Notes: generated by a model from the sequence alone, not told the origin. A DNA stretch of 64,000 bases from Lacrimispora saccharolytica (GCA_021531795.1 JADYUL010000002.1:309987-373986), one strand, 5' to 3'. Numbered from the stretch's first letter, positions 18,297 through 27,066 are shown. Made by a program: numbers and translations.

Positions 18297-19087
18297 TATT
18301 TTATCTCCTTGCTGATAAGGGCTATTCCCAAAATCATAAGTATAAGTGCGACACCGGGGTATACCACCATGGACGGACGACTGAACAGATAGGTCTGCGC
18401 ATCCGACAGCATGCTTCCAAGTGAAGCTTCAGGTGGTTTAACTCCTATCCCGAGGAAGCTTAAGCCGGCCTCCGCAAGAACGGCATTATTGAAGCCGATA
18501 AGTATTGATGAAACCAATACTTTAATTGTATTGGGAAGTATATGTACAAATATAATCCTAAGATTGGATGCCCCCGCAAGTCTGGCAGCCATAACATAAT
18601 CCATGTTCTTGTTTCGAATGAATTCAGCCCTTACCACTCTTGCATAGCTTGGAATAAATGCAATTCCAAGTGCTATTACAAGCTGCAGATTACCGGCTCC
18701 TGTGAGACTGACGAAGACCATGGCAAGTAGGATACTTGGAAATGAAAACAGCACATCATTTACCCTCATGAGCACATTATCTATTAAACCTCCATAGTAA
18801 CCTGTAAGGGCACCGACCATCGTTCCGATGCTGCAGCCGAAGAAGACGGTCCCAATACCGATAATCAGGGTTATCTTGGAGCCTGCCATGAGTCTGGACA
18901 GTATATCCCTTCCATAGTTATCACAGCCGAGCAGATGTCTCATGTCGGGCGCAGATAGTTTAAGTGATACATCCATGGCCTCAGTGCTGTAGGGAGTCCA
19001 GAATATACCGACAAGTGCCGGTATTATAGCTATACCTGCCAGGATAAGTCCGAGTATTAAGTTAATATTCTTCTTACCTTTATTCAT
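18296..19087 (-). CDS. Peptide ABC transporter permease (DppC/OppC type)
   Basis: The 263-aa inner-membrane permease has an N-terminal helix, a short OppC-N-like loop (SAPDMRHLLGCDNYGRDILSRL), then the BPD_transp_1 domain with the EAA loop AARLAGASNLRIIFVHILPN. It pairs with the DppB-type permease that overlaps its start by 8 bp. The family imports di- or oligopeptides, or in some cases nickel chelates; substrate specificity cannot be read here. Confidence 0.92.
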   Translation of the reverse strand: MNKGKKNINLILGLILAGIAIIPALVGIFWTPYSTEAMDVSLKLSAPDMRHLLGCDNYGRDILSRLMAGSKITLIIGIGTVFFGCSIGTMVGALTGYYGGLIDNVLMRVNDVLFSFPSILLAMVFVSLTGAGNLQLVIALGIAFIPSYARVVRAEFIRNKNMDYVMAARLAGASNLRIIFVHILPNTIKVLVSSILIGFNNAVLAEAGLSFLGIGVKPPEASLGSMLSDAQTYLFSRPSMVVYPGVALILMILGIALISKEIK

Positions 19088-20027
19088 TACTTCTGCCCAC
19101 TCTCGGATCTATTACCCTGTACATAATATCAACCAGCAGATTGGATAGGATAACCAATGCTGCAATAATTACAATAATTGCTTCTACCACGGGATAGTCC
19201 CTGTTCTGAATTGATGTAAGAAGTATCCTTCCCAGTCCCGGAATCGAGAATACCTGCTCAATCACAATACTTCCCGCAATCATATCCGCTATCGCCATTC
19301 CAAGGAAGGTGATAACCGGAATACACGCATTTTTTAATATATGATTATAGAATACACCCTTTGTTGAATTACCTCTGCTGTATGCGGTTCTGACATAGTC
19401 CTTCTTAAGTTCGTCGACAATGGATGTATAGAGCAGACTCACTGCCATCGCCGCCTTAGGAAGGGCAAGCGCAAGCGCCGGGAAGAACATATAAGCAAGA
19501 AAAGCGCCCAAATTCTTACTGTAGCTCACATATGCACCCGGAGTAAAGAGCTTAAGGGTCATTCCGAATACTAACGAGATAAGGATTCCACCGAAAAAAG
19601 GTGGAATGCTCATAATCACCTGATTAATAATAGTTACGGTTCTCTCAATTACATCCCCCTTATGTCTTGCGGCAAATACCGCAACAGGAATGGATATTAC
19701 AATCATTATTATAAGGGAATAAAGTGCCAGAATTAAGGTTACCGGTATCTTCTCGGCAATCAGGGAATTGACCGACATGCTGTAACTGTATGAGGTAGAG
19801 AAGTCTCCCCTTACAATTCCTGAAAGCCATAGAACAAATCTCTTAAGTAAGGGTTCATTGAGTCCCATCTTGATTCTGAGTGCTTCGAGTTTCTCAGGGG
19901 TTGCCTGAGTTCCAAGCTTGGCAACAGCCGGGTCACCGGGAATAACACTGAATGCAATGAAAACGAGGCATGACACCACCACTATAGTAATTATTGCGCT
20001 TGCAATTTTCTTGAGTATAGCGATCAT
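19080..20027 (-). CDS. Peptide ABC transporter permease (DppB/OppB type)
   Basis: An approximately 315-aa permease with the N-terminal TM helix and SVIPGDPAVAKLGTQATPEKLEALR region of OppB/DppB, six helices, and the EAA-type loop AYSRGNSTKGVFYNHILKN. ATG 20027 (MIAILKK) is preferred because GAGG lies 8 nt upstream; an in-frame ORF extends to 20051. It follows the substrate-binding lipoprotein gene in the order A-B-C-D-F normal for these importers. Confidence 0.92.
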   Translation of the reverse strand: MIAILKKIASAIITIVVVSCLVFIAFSVIPGDPAVAKLGTQATPEKLEALRIKMGLNEPLLKRFVLWLSGIVRGDFSTSYSYSMSVNSLIAEKIPVTLILALYSLIIMIVISIPVAVFAARHKGDVIERTVTIINQVIMSIPPFFGGILISLVFGMTLKLFTPGAYVSYSKNLGAFLAYMFFPALALALPKAAMAVSLLYTSIVDELKKDYVRTAYSRGNSTKGVFYNHILKNACIPVITFLGMAIADMIAGSIVIEQVFSIPGLGRILLTSIQNRDYPVVEAIIVIIAALVILSNLLVDIMYRVIDPRVGRSNE

Positions 20028-20068
20028 AGTCATACCTCGTTTGATAATCAATAAATCAAATATTAATC

Positions 20069-21577
20069 TTAATCTGCAGGTCTTATCTTGCTGATATCCT
20101 GAGCGTAAAGAGGATAGAATTCGTATCCTGTGAATGCCTTATTTAACGCGATAAGCTCTGACATATCCTGAATATATACATTAGCAGCCTCATTGGTAAG
20201 GATTGTCTCACACTCCTTATAATATTTAGTCTGCTCTGCATCATCAGTGCTGGCTAAAGCCTTGTTGTAGGCCTCATCATAAGCCTCTGACTTGAAGTTA
20301 ATAAAGTTATTACCCGCATCAGATACAAATCTTGAAAGTAATGCCCTTGCAGAAAGTGTAGATGCATCAACACCGACAACCGTTGCCTCGTACTGACGTC
20401 CCGAATATACATCCGAAAGCCATGTATTCCACTCTACAAGCTCAAGTTCAACATTAACTCCAATCTTAGCAAACTGCTCCTTAACAACCTCACCTGTCTG
20501 AACATGCTGCTCATAGTTGGAAGGTATTGTTATCTTCAGATCAAAGCCATTGGGGTATCCTGCCTCTTCAAGCAGTTCCTTAGCCTTGTCGACATCGGTA
20601 GTATATACATCATTAAGCTCTTCCATGTAATACTTACCGAAGGACGGGAACATACTGCTTCCGATCGCTGTACCCTTTCCGTCAGCCATGAAATCCATAA
20701 TCTCCTGCTTGTCAACCGCATAGCAGAGTGCCTGACGAACTCTTACATCATTAAGGGGCTCTACATCGTTATTAAGGTATACTGCCTGAACCAGATTCAT
20801 TGTACCTTCAAGTACATTGAACTTGTCTGAAAGCTGACTGGCCTGAACAGAAGTCACTCTGGGGAACATATCAATAGCTCCGCTCTCAAGGTTCATAACA
20901 ATTGTATCAGGGTCTGCAACAACCTTAAACTCTACATTCTTAATAAACGCCTTCTCACCCCAGTAGCCGTCATAGGCCTCCAGGATGATGTTCTCCTGTG
21001 GACTTCTTGACACATACTTGTATGGGCCTGTACCTATCGGGTCTGTTGCTGTTTCATCCAGGTGATCGGCCGAAAGAATCGCAACCGTCATGTTACTGAT
21101 GAAATCAGTATCCGGTGTAGCAAGTGTAATTACAACCGTCTTGTCATCCGGTGTATCAACGCTCTCTATATTAGAAAACGCTGCTACCAGTGCCTCTCCA
21201 TCACCGATACCAGCGTTACGCTCTATAGAAGCCTTAACATCCTCTACCGTAACCGCTTCACCGTTGTGGAATGTAACACCGTCTCTCAGTGTAAAGGTGT
21301 AAACCTTTCCTTCCTCGTCCACACTGTACTCGCTTGCTATAGCAGGGATTAATTCTCCATTACTATTTGGTTTTACTAAGCCCTCAAAAATATTGAATAA
21401 TACTTCTCTGGTTCCTGCCGCTGCTGCATGATGCGGGTCAAGACTGTCTTCAATATCCTGAGCAATACCAACAGTAATCGTAGATTCCTCCGCTGCCTTA
21501 TCGCTTCCGCATCCGCAGAATGCAATAGCCATTGTGAGTGCAAGTGTAAGGACGAGAACCTTCTTAAACATCTTCAT
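20069..21577 (-). CDS. Peptide/nickel-type ABC transporter substrate-binding lipoprotein (SBP_bac_5)
   Basis: The 502-aa extracellular solute-binding lipoprotein starts MKMFKKVLVLTLALTMAIAFCG, with a lipobox ending at Cys (FCG-C) about residue 22. The family 5 fold is recognised from TFTLRDGVTFHNGEAVTVEDV, FINFKSEAYDE and the C-terminal NVYIQDMSELIALNKAF. It captures peptides for the permease/ATPase set downstream. ATG 21577 is chosen over the longer ORF because GGAGGAG lies 4 nt upstream. A promoter with an extended -10 and a small palindrome precede it. Confidence 0.93.
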   Translation of the reverse strand: MKMFKKVLVLTLALTMAIAFCGCGSDKAAEESTITVGIAQDIEDSLDPHHAAAAGTREVLFNIFEGLVKPNSNGELIPAIASEYSVDEEGKVYTFTLRDGVTFHNGEAVTVEDVKASIERNAGIGDGEALVAAFSNIESVDTPDDKTVVITLATPDTDFISNMTVAILSADHLDETATDPIGTGPYKYVSRSPQENIILEAYDGYWGEKAFIKNVEFKVVADPDTIVMNLESGAIDMFPRVTSVQASQLSDKFNVLEGTMNLVQAVYLNNDVEPLNDVRVRQALCYAVDKQEIMDFMADGKGTAIGSSMFPSFGKYYMEELNDVYTTDVDKAKELLEEAGYPNGFDLKITIPSNYEQHVQTGEVVKEQFAKIGVNVELELVEWNTWLSDVYSGRQYEATVVGVDASTLSARALLSRFVSDAGNNFINFKSEAYDEAYNKALASTDDAEQTKYYKECETILTNEAANVYIQDMSELIALNKAFTGYEFYPLYAQDISKIRPAD

Positions 21578-21620
21578 GTTCTCCTCCTTCTCCCCATTTG
21601 GGACCTGCAATACGATTATT

Positions 21621-21634
21621 GTAACTGTAGTTAC
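21621..21634. promoter_or_regulatory. Palindrome GTAACTGTAGTTAC, possible operator
   Basis: Perfect 6-bp inverted repeat with a 2-bp centre, located within about 15 nt after the predicted start of the peptide importer transcript. The position suits a repressor roadblock. No cognate regulator is identified in the window. Confidence 0.35.
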
Positions 21635-21644
21635 TTACGAATGT

Positions 21645-21672
21645 ATTATATCAGTCATCTTTCTATTTGCAA
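21645..21672 (-). promoter_or_regulatory. Promoter of the peptide importer operon
   Basis: Minus strand -35 TTGCAA (21672-21667), 16-bp spacer, extended -10 TGA-TATAAT (hexamer 21650-21645). The predicted start at about 21638 gives a 60-nt leader that contains the palindrome at 21621-21634. Confidence 0.7.
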
Positions 21673-21730
21673 TGTTTTTTTACGATTGTACTAAAAAAAA
21701 TACCGGCAAAAGTGCGAGTACTGAATTTCA

Positions 21731-23230
21731 TCATGCCTTATGACCGCCTATCTGTGCATTTCTATCCCTGGCAGTCGCTCCCTCAGTCAGGCTAACACCC
21801 TTAAGAATCGCGTTTTTACCATACTTCTTCTTAATGCTTAGGCAGGCCTCCTGCAGACTTCTCTCCTTCTCCTGCTTACTTATATTGTCTGTCTGCTTTG
21901 AATTATCCATAAAATCAAACAGACTCATCTGTTCACATACCGGCTCAGGCTCATAATCCTCTTCGAATATTACATTGTTGGTGGATATGGTAATTCTTCT
22001 TATAAGCAGAATTGAATTAACAATATCATCATACAGTTTAAGAATAGCTTCCACTATTTCACTTGGGGAGGAAGTATAGCCTTTAAGGTTTACCGTTCCG
22101 TGAGTATGCTTGGGAATCAGTCTTCCGTATCTGTCCCTTACAATCTCACCCTTATATTTTGTTCTGATATCAGGATTATCCAGACACTCTCTGTCATAGC
22201 CTACAGTAAGGGTAAGCTGGTTGGTAAGCATTCCCTTTTCAACCAGATCAAGCGATGCCCCATCCGCCATCTCATATACAACAATACGGGCATGCTCATA
22301 GTCATAGGGCTTAGTCAATACCTGTCCGAAGGAGAACGAACTGTTATCGGGCTTATAGGCCTTGACATCGGCAATGGTCGTAGGCTCATATCCCCAGGCA
22401 TGATCTATCAGAAGCTCGGCATTAACACCGAATATTTTATAGAGGAGGTCCTCATCGTCAAGAGAACAGCGTGCCACATCTCCCATGGTGAACATGCCAT
22501 ACTTGGCCAACTTGTCCATGGTGCCTCTGCCCACTCTCCAGAAATCGGTGAGCGGTCTGTGATTCCAAAGCATACGCCTATAGGACATCTCATCAAGCTT
22601 ACCCATTCTCACACCGTTTTCATCAGGCAGGGCATGCTTGGCAACAACGTCCATTGCAATCTTAGCCAGATACATGTTGCTTCCGATGCCTGCGGTTGCC
22701 GTTATACCTGTTGACAGATATACATCCTTAATCATCTTCATAGCTAAGGCTTCGGCATCCATCCTGTATATATCCAGATAGCCTGTTGCATCTATGAAAA
22801 CTTCATCGATTGAATATACATGAATGTCCTCAGGAGCAATGTACTTAAGATATATATCATATATTCTTGTACTGTAATCAATGTAATGAGCCATTCTGGG
22901 CGGAGCCGTAATATATTTGAGTTCCAGCTCAGGATTACAGTTAAGCTCATCGATGTTTACACTGGCTCCCGCAAAGTTACCGGAGGAAGTGTTCTCAAGT
23001 CTTCTCTTATTTACGATATCTACCTTTGATACAACCTCAAACAGCCTTGCTCTTCCGGGTATTTTGAAGCTCTTAAGAGATGGTGATACGGCAAGACAGA
23101 TAGTCTTCTCGGTTTTGCTTTCATCAGCCACCACCAGATTGGTCTTAAGCGGATCCAATCCACGCTCCACACACTCCACCGATGCATAGAAACTCTTTAA
23201 GTCAATCGCAATATAGGATTTATTTCTCAT
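21731..23230 (-). CDS. Y-family DNA polymerase (UmuC/DinB-like)
   Basis: The 499-aa translesion polymerase-like protein has the N-terminal metal site (YIAIDLKSFYASVE), the catalytic SIDE motif in VYSIDEVFIDATGY, the helix-hairpin thumb region (VGRGTMDKLAKYGMFTMGDV) and a little-finger domain. The C-terminal ~60 residues (QEACLSIKKKYGKNAILKG) match the tail of UmuC-like proteins of Firmicutes. It probably copies damaged DNA with low fidelity. No LexA-type operator was noticed upstream, and the start overlaps the ECF S-component gene by 11 bp, an odd operon partner. Confidence 0.9.
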   Translation of the reverse strand: MRNKSYIAIDLKSFYASVECVERGLDPLKTNLVVADESKTEKTICLAVSPSLKSFKIPGRARLFEVVSKVDIVNKRRLENTSSGNFAGASVNIDELNCNPELELKYITAPPRMAHYIDYSTRIYDIYLKYIAPEDIHVYSIDEVFIDATGYLDIYRMDAEALAMKMIKDVYLSTGITATAGIGSNMYLAKIAMDVVAKHALPDENGVRMGKLDEMSYRRMLWNHRPLTDFWRVGRGTMDKLAKYGMFTMGDVARCSLDDEDLLYKIFGVNAELLIDHAWGYEPTTIADVKAYKPDNSSFSFGQVLTKPYDYEHARIVVYEMADGASLDLVEKGMLTNQLTLTVGYDRECLDNPDIRTKYKGEIVRDRYGRLIPKHTHGTVNLKGYTSSPSEIVEAILKLYDDIVNSILLIRRITISTNNVIFEEDYEPEPVCEQMSLFDFMDNSKQTDNISKQEKERSLQEACLSIKKKYGKNAILKGVSLTEGATARDRNAQIGGHKA

Positions 23231-23795
23231 CAGCTGCTTTATTAATGCCCCACATAATCAAAGGAATCAGCGCAAGTTCAAGTATAATGCCGATTATACC
23301 CTTCACATATCCGGGAATAATGGCTGCAATCTCAAGATTGGGATTACCGAAGCCACTAACTGCAATGATTATTGCAAGTGCTCTTATTACTCTTCCCGCA
23401 ATCTGTGCTATCAACACCTTAAGAACCATGTTAAGCTTGGTATTTCTAAGAAGTCCTGCAACCAGACCGTATGCTCCAAGTTCAATCATCATAAAGGGAA
23501 GCTTAACCATCGCAGGCATACCGGTAAGCAGTGAGCTTGCCAGAGGTCCCATAAGACCTGTGATCAGTCCTGCATAGGGTCCTGCAAGCACGCCAACAAG
23601 AATAACAGGGAAATGCATCGGAAGAATAATTTCTCCGATAGCCTTCTCGACACCAAACGCTCTTCCAAGCACATGGGCAATCTGTGGTGCCAGCACAGCC
23701 ATGATAATCGATACAATCGTAGCATAGGTCTGTGGCTTAAGAGCAACCTTGCTCTCACTAAATGCTCCGGCAATACTTCTAATCCTACTACGCAT
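23220..23795 (-). CDS. ECF transporter S component (vitamin uptake)
   Basis: The 191-aa substrate-capture membrane protein of an energy-coupling-factor transporter has about six helices. The motif region LPMHFPVILVGVLAGPYAGLITG followed by SSLLTGMP is typical of the ECF_trnsprt family. The ATPase and T-component subunits are usually encoded elsewhere, and none are in the window. The substrate cannot be read from sequence. Linkage to a riboflavin kinase 11 bp upstream makes a flavin plausible, but the motif also fits S components of other specificity. Confidence 0.85.
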   Translation of the reverse strand: MRSRIRSIAGAFSESKVALKPQTYATIVSIIMAVLAPQIAHVLGRAFGVEKAIGEIILPMHFPVILVGVLAGPYAGLITGLMGPLASSLLTGMPAMVKLPFMMIELGAYGLVAGLLRNTKLNMVLKVLIAQIAGRVIRALAIIIAVSGFGNPNLEIAAIIPGYVKGIIGIILELALIPLIMWGINKAADEK

Positions 23796-23806
23796 AATTT
23801 TTCCTC

Positions 23807-24184
23807 CTATAACACTAACTGTTCCTTAGCACAACTACAGTCATATCTAAGCTGCGCTACCAGTTCATCTATGCTGTTAAACTTATGCAAACCTCTAAGA
23901 TATATCTCAAGAGACACCTCTATCCTCTCACCATAGATATCTCTGTCAAAATCAAGAATATATGTCTCAATTGTAATATCTTCATCATCGTCCACCGTCG
24001 GTCTTCGTCCGACATTGGTTATGCCTCTGTATCTAACTCCGGCAACCATTGCATAGGAAGCATACACACCGATGGGTGGAATAACCTCACATTCAGTTGT
24101 ATCAATATTGGCAGTGGGGATTCCCATCTGCTTGCCCCTGCCCCGTCCATGAATAACGGTTCCGCTTAATACAATTTCTTCCAT
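23807..24184 (-). CDS. Stand-alone riboflavin kinase domain (flavokinase)
   Basis: Phosphorylates riboflavin to FMN. The approximately 125-aa protein corresponds only to the C-terminal flavokinase half of RibF. It has GRGRGKQMGIPTANID, the PPIGVYASYA loop, GITNVGRRPT and ETYILDFDRDIYGERIEV, ending with the usual helix. The FAD synthetase half is absent. ATG 24184 (MEEIVLSG) is used because upstream codons lie in a terminator. A TATAAT hexamer ends 6 nt before it and no ribosome site is present, predicting a leaderless mRNA. A second in-frame ATG lies at 24190. Confidence 0.87.
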   Translation of the reverse strand: MEEIVLSGTVIHGRGRGKQMGIPTANIDTTECEVIPPIGVYASYAMVAGVRYRGITNVGRRPTVDDDEDITIETYILDFDRDIYGERIEVSLEIYLRGLHKFNSIDELVAQLRYDCSCAKEQLVL

Positions 24185-24190
24185 AAGCAT

Positions 24191-24196
24191 ATTATA
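24191..24196 (-). promoter_or_regulatory. -10 hexamer of the riboflavin kinase gene (predicted leaderless)
   Basis: Perfect TATAAT on the minus strand, 6 nt before ATG 24184. The -35 is weak (TCGACG at 16-bp spacing) and lies inside the upstream terminator stem. Confidence 0.5.
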
Positions 24197-24199
24197 CAT

Positions 24200-24226
24200 A
24201 AAAAGAGGCATCCGTCGATGCCTCTT
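24200..24226 (-). terminator. Rho-independent terminator after ybjQ-like gene
   Basis: A 10-bp perfect stem (24203-24212 with 24217-24226, AAGAGGCATC/GATGCCTCTT), 4-nt loop, T5 on the minus strand, 13 bp beyond the stop at 24239. Confidence 0.88.
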
Positions 24227-24238
24227 CACAAAAAACAA

Positions 24239-24553
24239 TTATTCAATTATCTTTACTGCGGTTCCATATGCAATAACCTCAGCGGCTCCCTGCATCACCT
24301 GTGAGGAACCGTACTTGATTCCGATTACGGCATCTGCATTAAGTTCCTTGGCTTCATCAACCATTCTCTTAACAGCCATCTGTCTGGCTTCATTGAGCAT
24401 CTCAGTGTAACCCACAATCTCTCCGCCGACCAGTCCCTTCATACCGGCCATGAAATCGCGACCGATATTCTTAGACTGTACGATGGTTCCCTTAACCATT
24501 CCCAGTGCCTCAATCTTAGTATCAGGAATATAATCAATACTTAGCAGCTTCAT
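24239..24553 (-). CDS. YbjQ/UPF0145-family protein
   Basis: A 104-aa protein from ATG 24553 (MKLLSIDYIPDTKIEALGMV). The compact alpha/beta family is recognised by GTIVQSKNIGRDFMAGMKGLVGGEI, the RMVDEAKELNADAVIGIKY helix-strand and the AYGTAVKI end. It is a pentamer-forming fold sometimes annotated as heavy-metal-binding; its function is not established. It overlaps the 3' end of the MerR gene by about 20 bp and shares its promoter. This pairing suggests it acts in the response the regulator controls. Confidence 0.85.
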   Translation of the reverse strand: MKLLSIDYIPDTKIEALGMVKGTIVQSKNIGRDFMAGMKGLVGGEIVGYTEMLNEARQMAVKRMVDEAKELNADAVIGIKYGSSQVMQGAAEVIAYGTAVKIIE

Positions 24554-25178
24554 CTTCTTCACCTCTGTCAATCTCTTTCATTCTGTTAACCATAGCCACA
24601 ATAATTGCAATCATAGTAATAAGCGAAATTGCAATAAACAATACCAGAATCGGTATGGGCATTGACGGATCACTTATCTTACCCACAATCAATGCTATAA
24701 TGACTATGCACATCAGTAAAATCATTACCGTAGCCCCAAGCAGGGCTCCTGCTTTCTTCTTCATGTGAATATCAGTTTTGTCTATGTTCACAAAACCTGC
24801 TCCCTCCTTTTCCATATTCTCGATTTCGTTAAGAAGCATATCCACATCAAGCTTATCAGGTGAAGAATGGGTACTGAGAATACTATCCGTAATCTTAATC
24901 ATATTCTCAATACTTTTCAAACTGTACCTAAGCGTATCCTTATGTCTGGTGAGACTCACCTCAAGATTAAGTTTCCCCTCAAGTATAAGTTTGATATCCT
25001 CTACCGAAATACCAATCTTTCTCAGAAGCTTAATCTCCTTTAGTCTCTTCACATCATTAAGATCATATTCTCTGTAACCGTTGTCGGCTCTGCCGGGATT
25101 CAGAAGTCCTTTGCTTTCATAGAACCTGATATTCTTCCCGGTGATATCCACCAGCTCTTCCACCTGTTTAATCTTCAT
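24534..25178 (-). CDS. MerR-family regulator with two C-terminal transmembrane helices
   Basis: The 214-aa protein has an N-terminal winged HTH of the MerR type (VEELVDITGKNIRFYESKGLL, YREYDLNDVKRLKEIKLLRKI), the dimerisation helix (~75-110), and then two hydrophobic helices (about 145-165 and 175-195) instead of an effector-binding domain. A membrane tether suggests sensing of an envelope or membrane-soluble signal; this is inference. ATG 25178 has AGGAAGG upstream. It is preceded by a classic 19-bp-spacer promoter with a dyad between the boxes, so it probably autoregulates and controls the ybjQ-like gene. Confidence 0.9.
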   Translation of the reverse strand: MKIKQVEELVDITGKNIRFYESKGLLNPGRADNGYREYDLNDVKRLKEIKLLRKIGISVEDIKLILEGKLNLEVSLTRHKDTLRYSLKSIENMIKITDSILSTHSSPDKLDVDMLLNEIENMEKEGAGFVNIDKTDIHMKKKAGALLGATVMILLMCIVIIALIVGKISDPSMPIPILVLFIAISLITMIAIIVAMVNRMKEIDRGEEDEAAKY

Positions 25179-25224
25179 GGTCAATCCTTCCTAACATCAC
25201 GACCTGTCGACTTGATCTACCTTA

Positions 25225-25255
25225 GGTCTACAGCTTCCACAAGGTGGAAGGTCAA
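25225..25255 (-). promoter_or_regulatory. MerR-type promoter/operator (19-bp spacer)
   Basis: Minus strand TTGACC (25255-25250), a 19-bp spacer, TAGACC (25230-25225). The palindrome CTTCCAC-CTT-GTGGAAG (25234-25250) occupies the spacer. This matches the untwisting-dependent promoters used by MerR-family activators. Confidence 0.82.
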
Positions 25256-25306
25256 GCATTTTTTAATTTTTTTTTGTAAAATCGCTATATTTAAGTCTTT
25301 CGTCCC

Positions 25307-27010
25307 TCATTCTGCATCAATATTAGCTTCAACATTGAAATACTCTATGATGCCCTTCAGTTCATCAGACATATTCTTTATATCTCCTGTTCCGGAAGAT
25401 ATGTTATTAACCGAATTAAGGATATTGGTTACACCTGCTGTAACCTCTTCATTGCTTGCTGCATTTTCTTCAGAAATAGCACTAAGATCCGTTACGCTGT
25501 TAATAATTCCGTTTTTAAGGCTGTCAAGACTCACTGCTCTTTCTTCTATTTCCTTAGCCACAGTCAGTGTACTTCCGATGGCTTCACTAAGTACTCCGAA
25601 GTTCTCCTTAGTCTTAAGTACATCCATCTTTTCTCTGTCTATCAATTCCTTGATATCGGAAGCAAGAGTTACAGAGGTCTCAGAGCTCTTAAGAATATTC
25701 TCTGCTATCTGCTTAATCATCTCAGCGCCCTCAGCACTCTGCTCTGAGAGGTTCTTAATCTCATTAGCTACAACCGCGAAGCCCTTACCCTGTTCACCGG
25801 CTCTTGCAGCCTCAATGCTGGCATTTAGACTTAGCAGCTTGGTCTGACCGGTAATATTCAGAATTAACTGAACCGCATCGTTAATCTCGCTGATAGATTC
25901 GTTGGCTGCCCTAATCTGCTTAGCAATCTCATCAACAGCCTTTGCCGACTTATCAGAACTATCAATTACTGTATTGACCGATACAAGGGCCTCATCATTG
26001 GCATTCTTCATATTATCGGCATTGACGCTCAGTCTGTCTGCCTCACTCCTGATAACGGTAATCTCATTACCCATGTCGATTACAGCACTGTTCACAGATT
26101 CAACATTTTCTGCAAGAGACATGGATGTTTGGGCAAGCTCATCCATGGTCGAACCAATCTGGCTTGCACCCTCAGCACTGGTACTTGCAAGACTGTTAAG
26201 ATCATTTACAGTGATACCAAGAGAATCTGTTTCTTCAGTAACCTTATGAATCACTCCGCCCACCTTCTCACTAAGAAGCGCAGCCGAATCCGTCAGACTC
26301 TTTATCTCCCTTACAGGTGTTACAACTGTTGCCTTGGCAGACAGATTACCCTCCGCAATATCCTCAATAACTACAGTTACCTTTTCAAGAGGTCTCTTAA
26401 TAGCAAGTGCAACCCTTAGGATTACAAGGCCGAATATAATAAGCACAATATTACATATCAGGTACATCCTGTTAATAAGACTACTCTCAGCCTCCTTGAC
26501 AATATCACAGGATTCTCCCGCAAATCCCATTCCGACTACCTTACCGTTATCATCAGTAACCGGAACATAATATACATAATACTTCTTTCCACCGATAAGA
26601 ACATCATCAGCCTTATAATGATTGCCGGCCTTTACAGTCGCCCATATATCCGGGTCTGCCTTAGTATCTTCTATTCTCTTACCGGATTCATCAGTAATAG
26701 ATGATAAGTACCTGACATCTTCAAGAAAGAATGTCATATCCACATTCTGTGACTTGTTGGAATCAATAAATTCATAGCTGACCTCATCCTTACAGAGAAT
26801 CTCTTCCCTGAGATCCCATAAGAAATACTGCTCAACACTTGTTGCACAACTCTGCAACTTGGAGAATGTACTTTCCTCCATATTCTCACGCATTACTTTT
26901 GATGCAAATACCGTAAGTATACTGTTGGCAACAAGCAACGGAATAAACCCCGCCAGGAAAATCGTCAACAGTAAACTCAGCCCCTTCTTCTCCCTCTTTT
27001 CCTTTTTCAT
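25307..27010 (-). CDS. Methyl-accepting chemotaxis protein
   Basis: The 567-aa receptor has TM1 (about 11-35), an extracellular single-Cache-like domain (36-185, with YYVYYVPVTDDNGKVVGMGF), TM2 (about 187-207), HAMP (KRPLEKVTVVIEDIAEGNL) and a long signalling coiled coil. The kinase-contact tip LLSLNASIEAARAGEQGKGF is intact. The ligand is unknown. It implies that the organism is motile or has a chemosensory pathway elsewhere. A promoter with extended -10 TGC-TACAAT (hexamer 27063-27058) precedes it, and GGGAGG lies before ATG 27010. No other chemotaxis gene is adjacent. Confidence 0.96.
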   Translation of the reverse strand: MKKEKREKKGLSLLLTIFLAGFIPLLVANSILTVFASKVMRENMEESTFSKLQSCATSVEQYFLWDLREEILCKDEVSYEFIDSNKSQNVDMTFFLEDVRYLSSITDESGKRIEDTKADPDIWATVKAGNHYKADDVLIGGKKYYVYYVPVTDDNGKVVGMGFAGESCDIVKEAESSLINRMYLICNIVLIIFGLVILRVALAIKRPLEKVTVVIEDIAEGNLSAKATVVTPVREIKSLTDSAALLSEKVGGVIHKVTEETDSLGITVNDLNSLASTSAEGASQIGSTMDELAQTSMSLAENVESVNSAVIDMGNEITVIRSEADRLSVNADNMKNANDEALVSVNTVIDSSDKSAKAVDEIAKQIRAANESISEINDAVQLILNITGQTKLLSLNASIEAARAGEQGKGFAVVANEIKNLSEQSAEGAEMIKQIAENILKSSETSVTLASDIKELIDREKMDVLKTKENFGVLSEAIGSTLTVAKEIEERAVSLDSLKNGIINSVTDLSAISEENAASNEEVTAGVTNILNSVNNISSGTGDIKNMSDELKGIIEYFNVEANIDAE

Positions 27011-27057
27011 TAATTCCTATCCTCCCTTTGTATATTTACCCTTCCAAATATGTGAAT

Positions 27058-27066
27058 ATTGTAGCA
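27058..27066 (-). promoter_or_regulatory. Extended -10 of the chemotaxis receptor gene
   Basis: TGC-TACAAT on the minus strand about 48 nt before ATG 27010, with a TATTGA candidate -35 at 17-bp spacing. No sigma-28-like element is seen. Confidence 0.5.

Noticed and set aside
22100..22714. 204-aa plus-strand ORF
   Set aside because: Antisense to the Y-family polymerase, no ribosome site and no motif.
24185..24238. 18-residue N-terminal extension of the riboflavin kinase
   Set aside because: It lies inside the terminator of the preceding gene and before the predicted transcription start.
25212..25847. 211-aa plus-strand ORF rich in Ser/Leu
   Set aside because: It is antisense to the coiled-coil part of the chemotaxis receptor; such Ser/Leu-rich frames are a by-product of its codon use.
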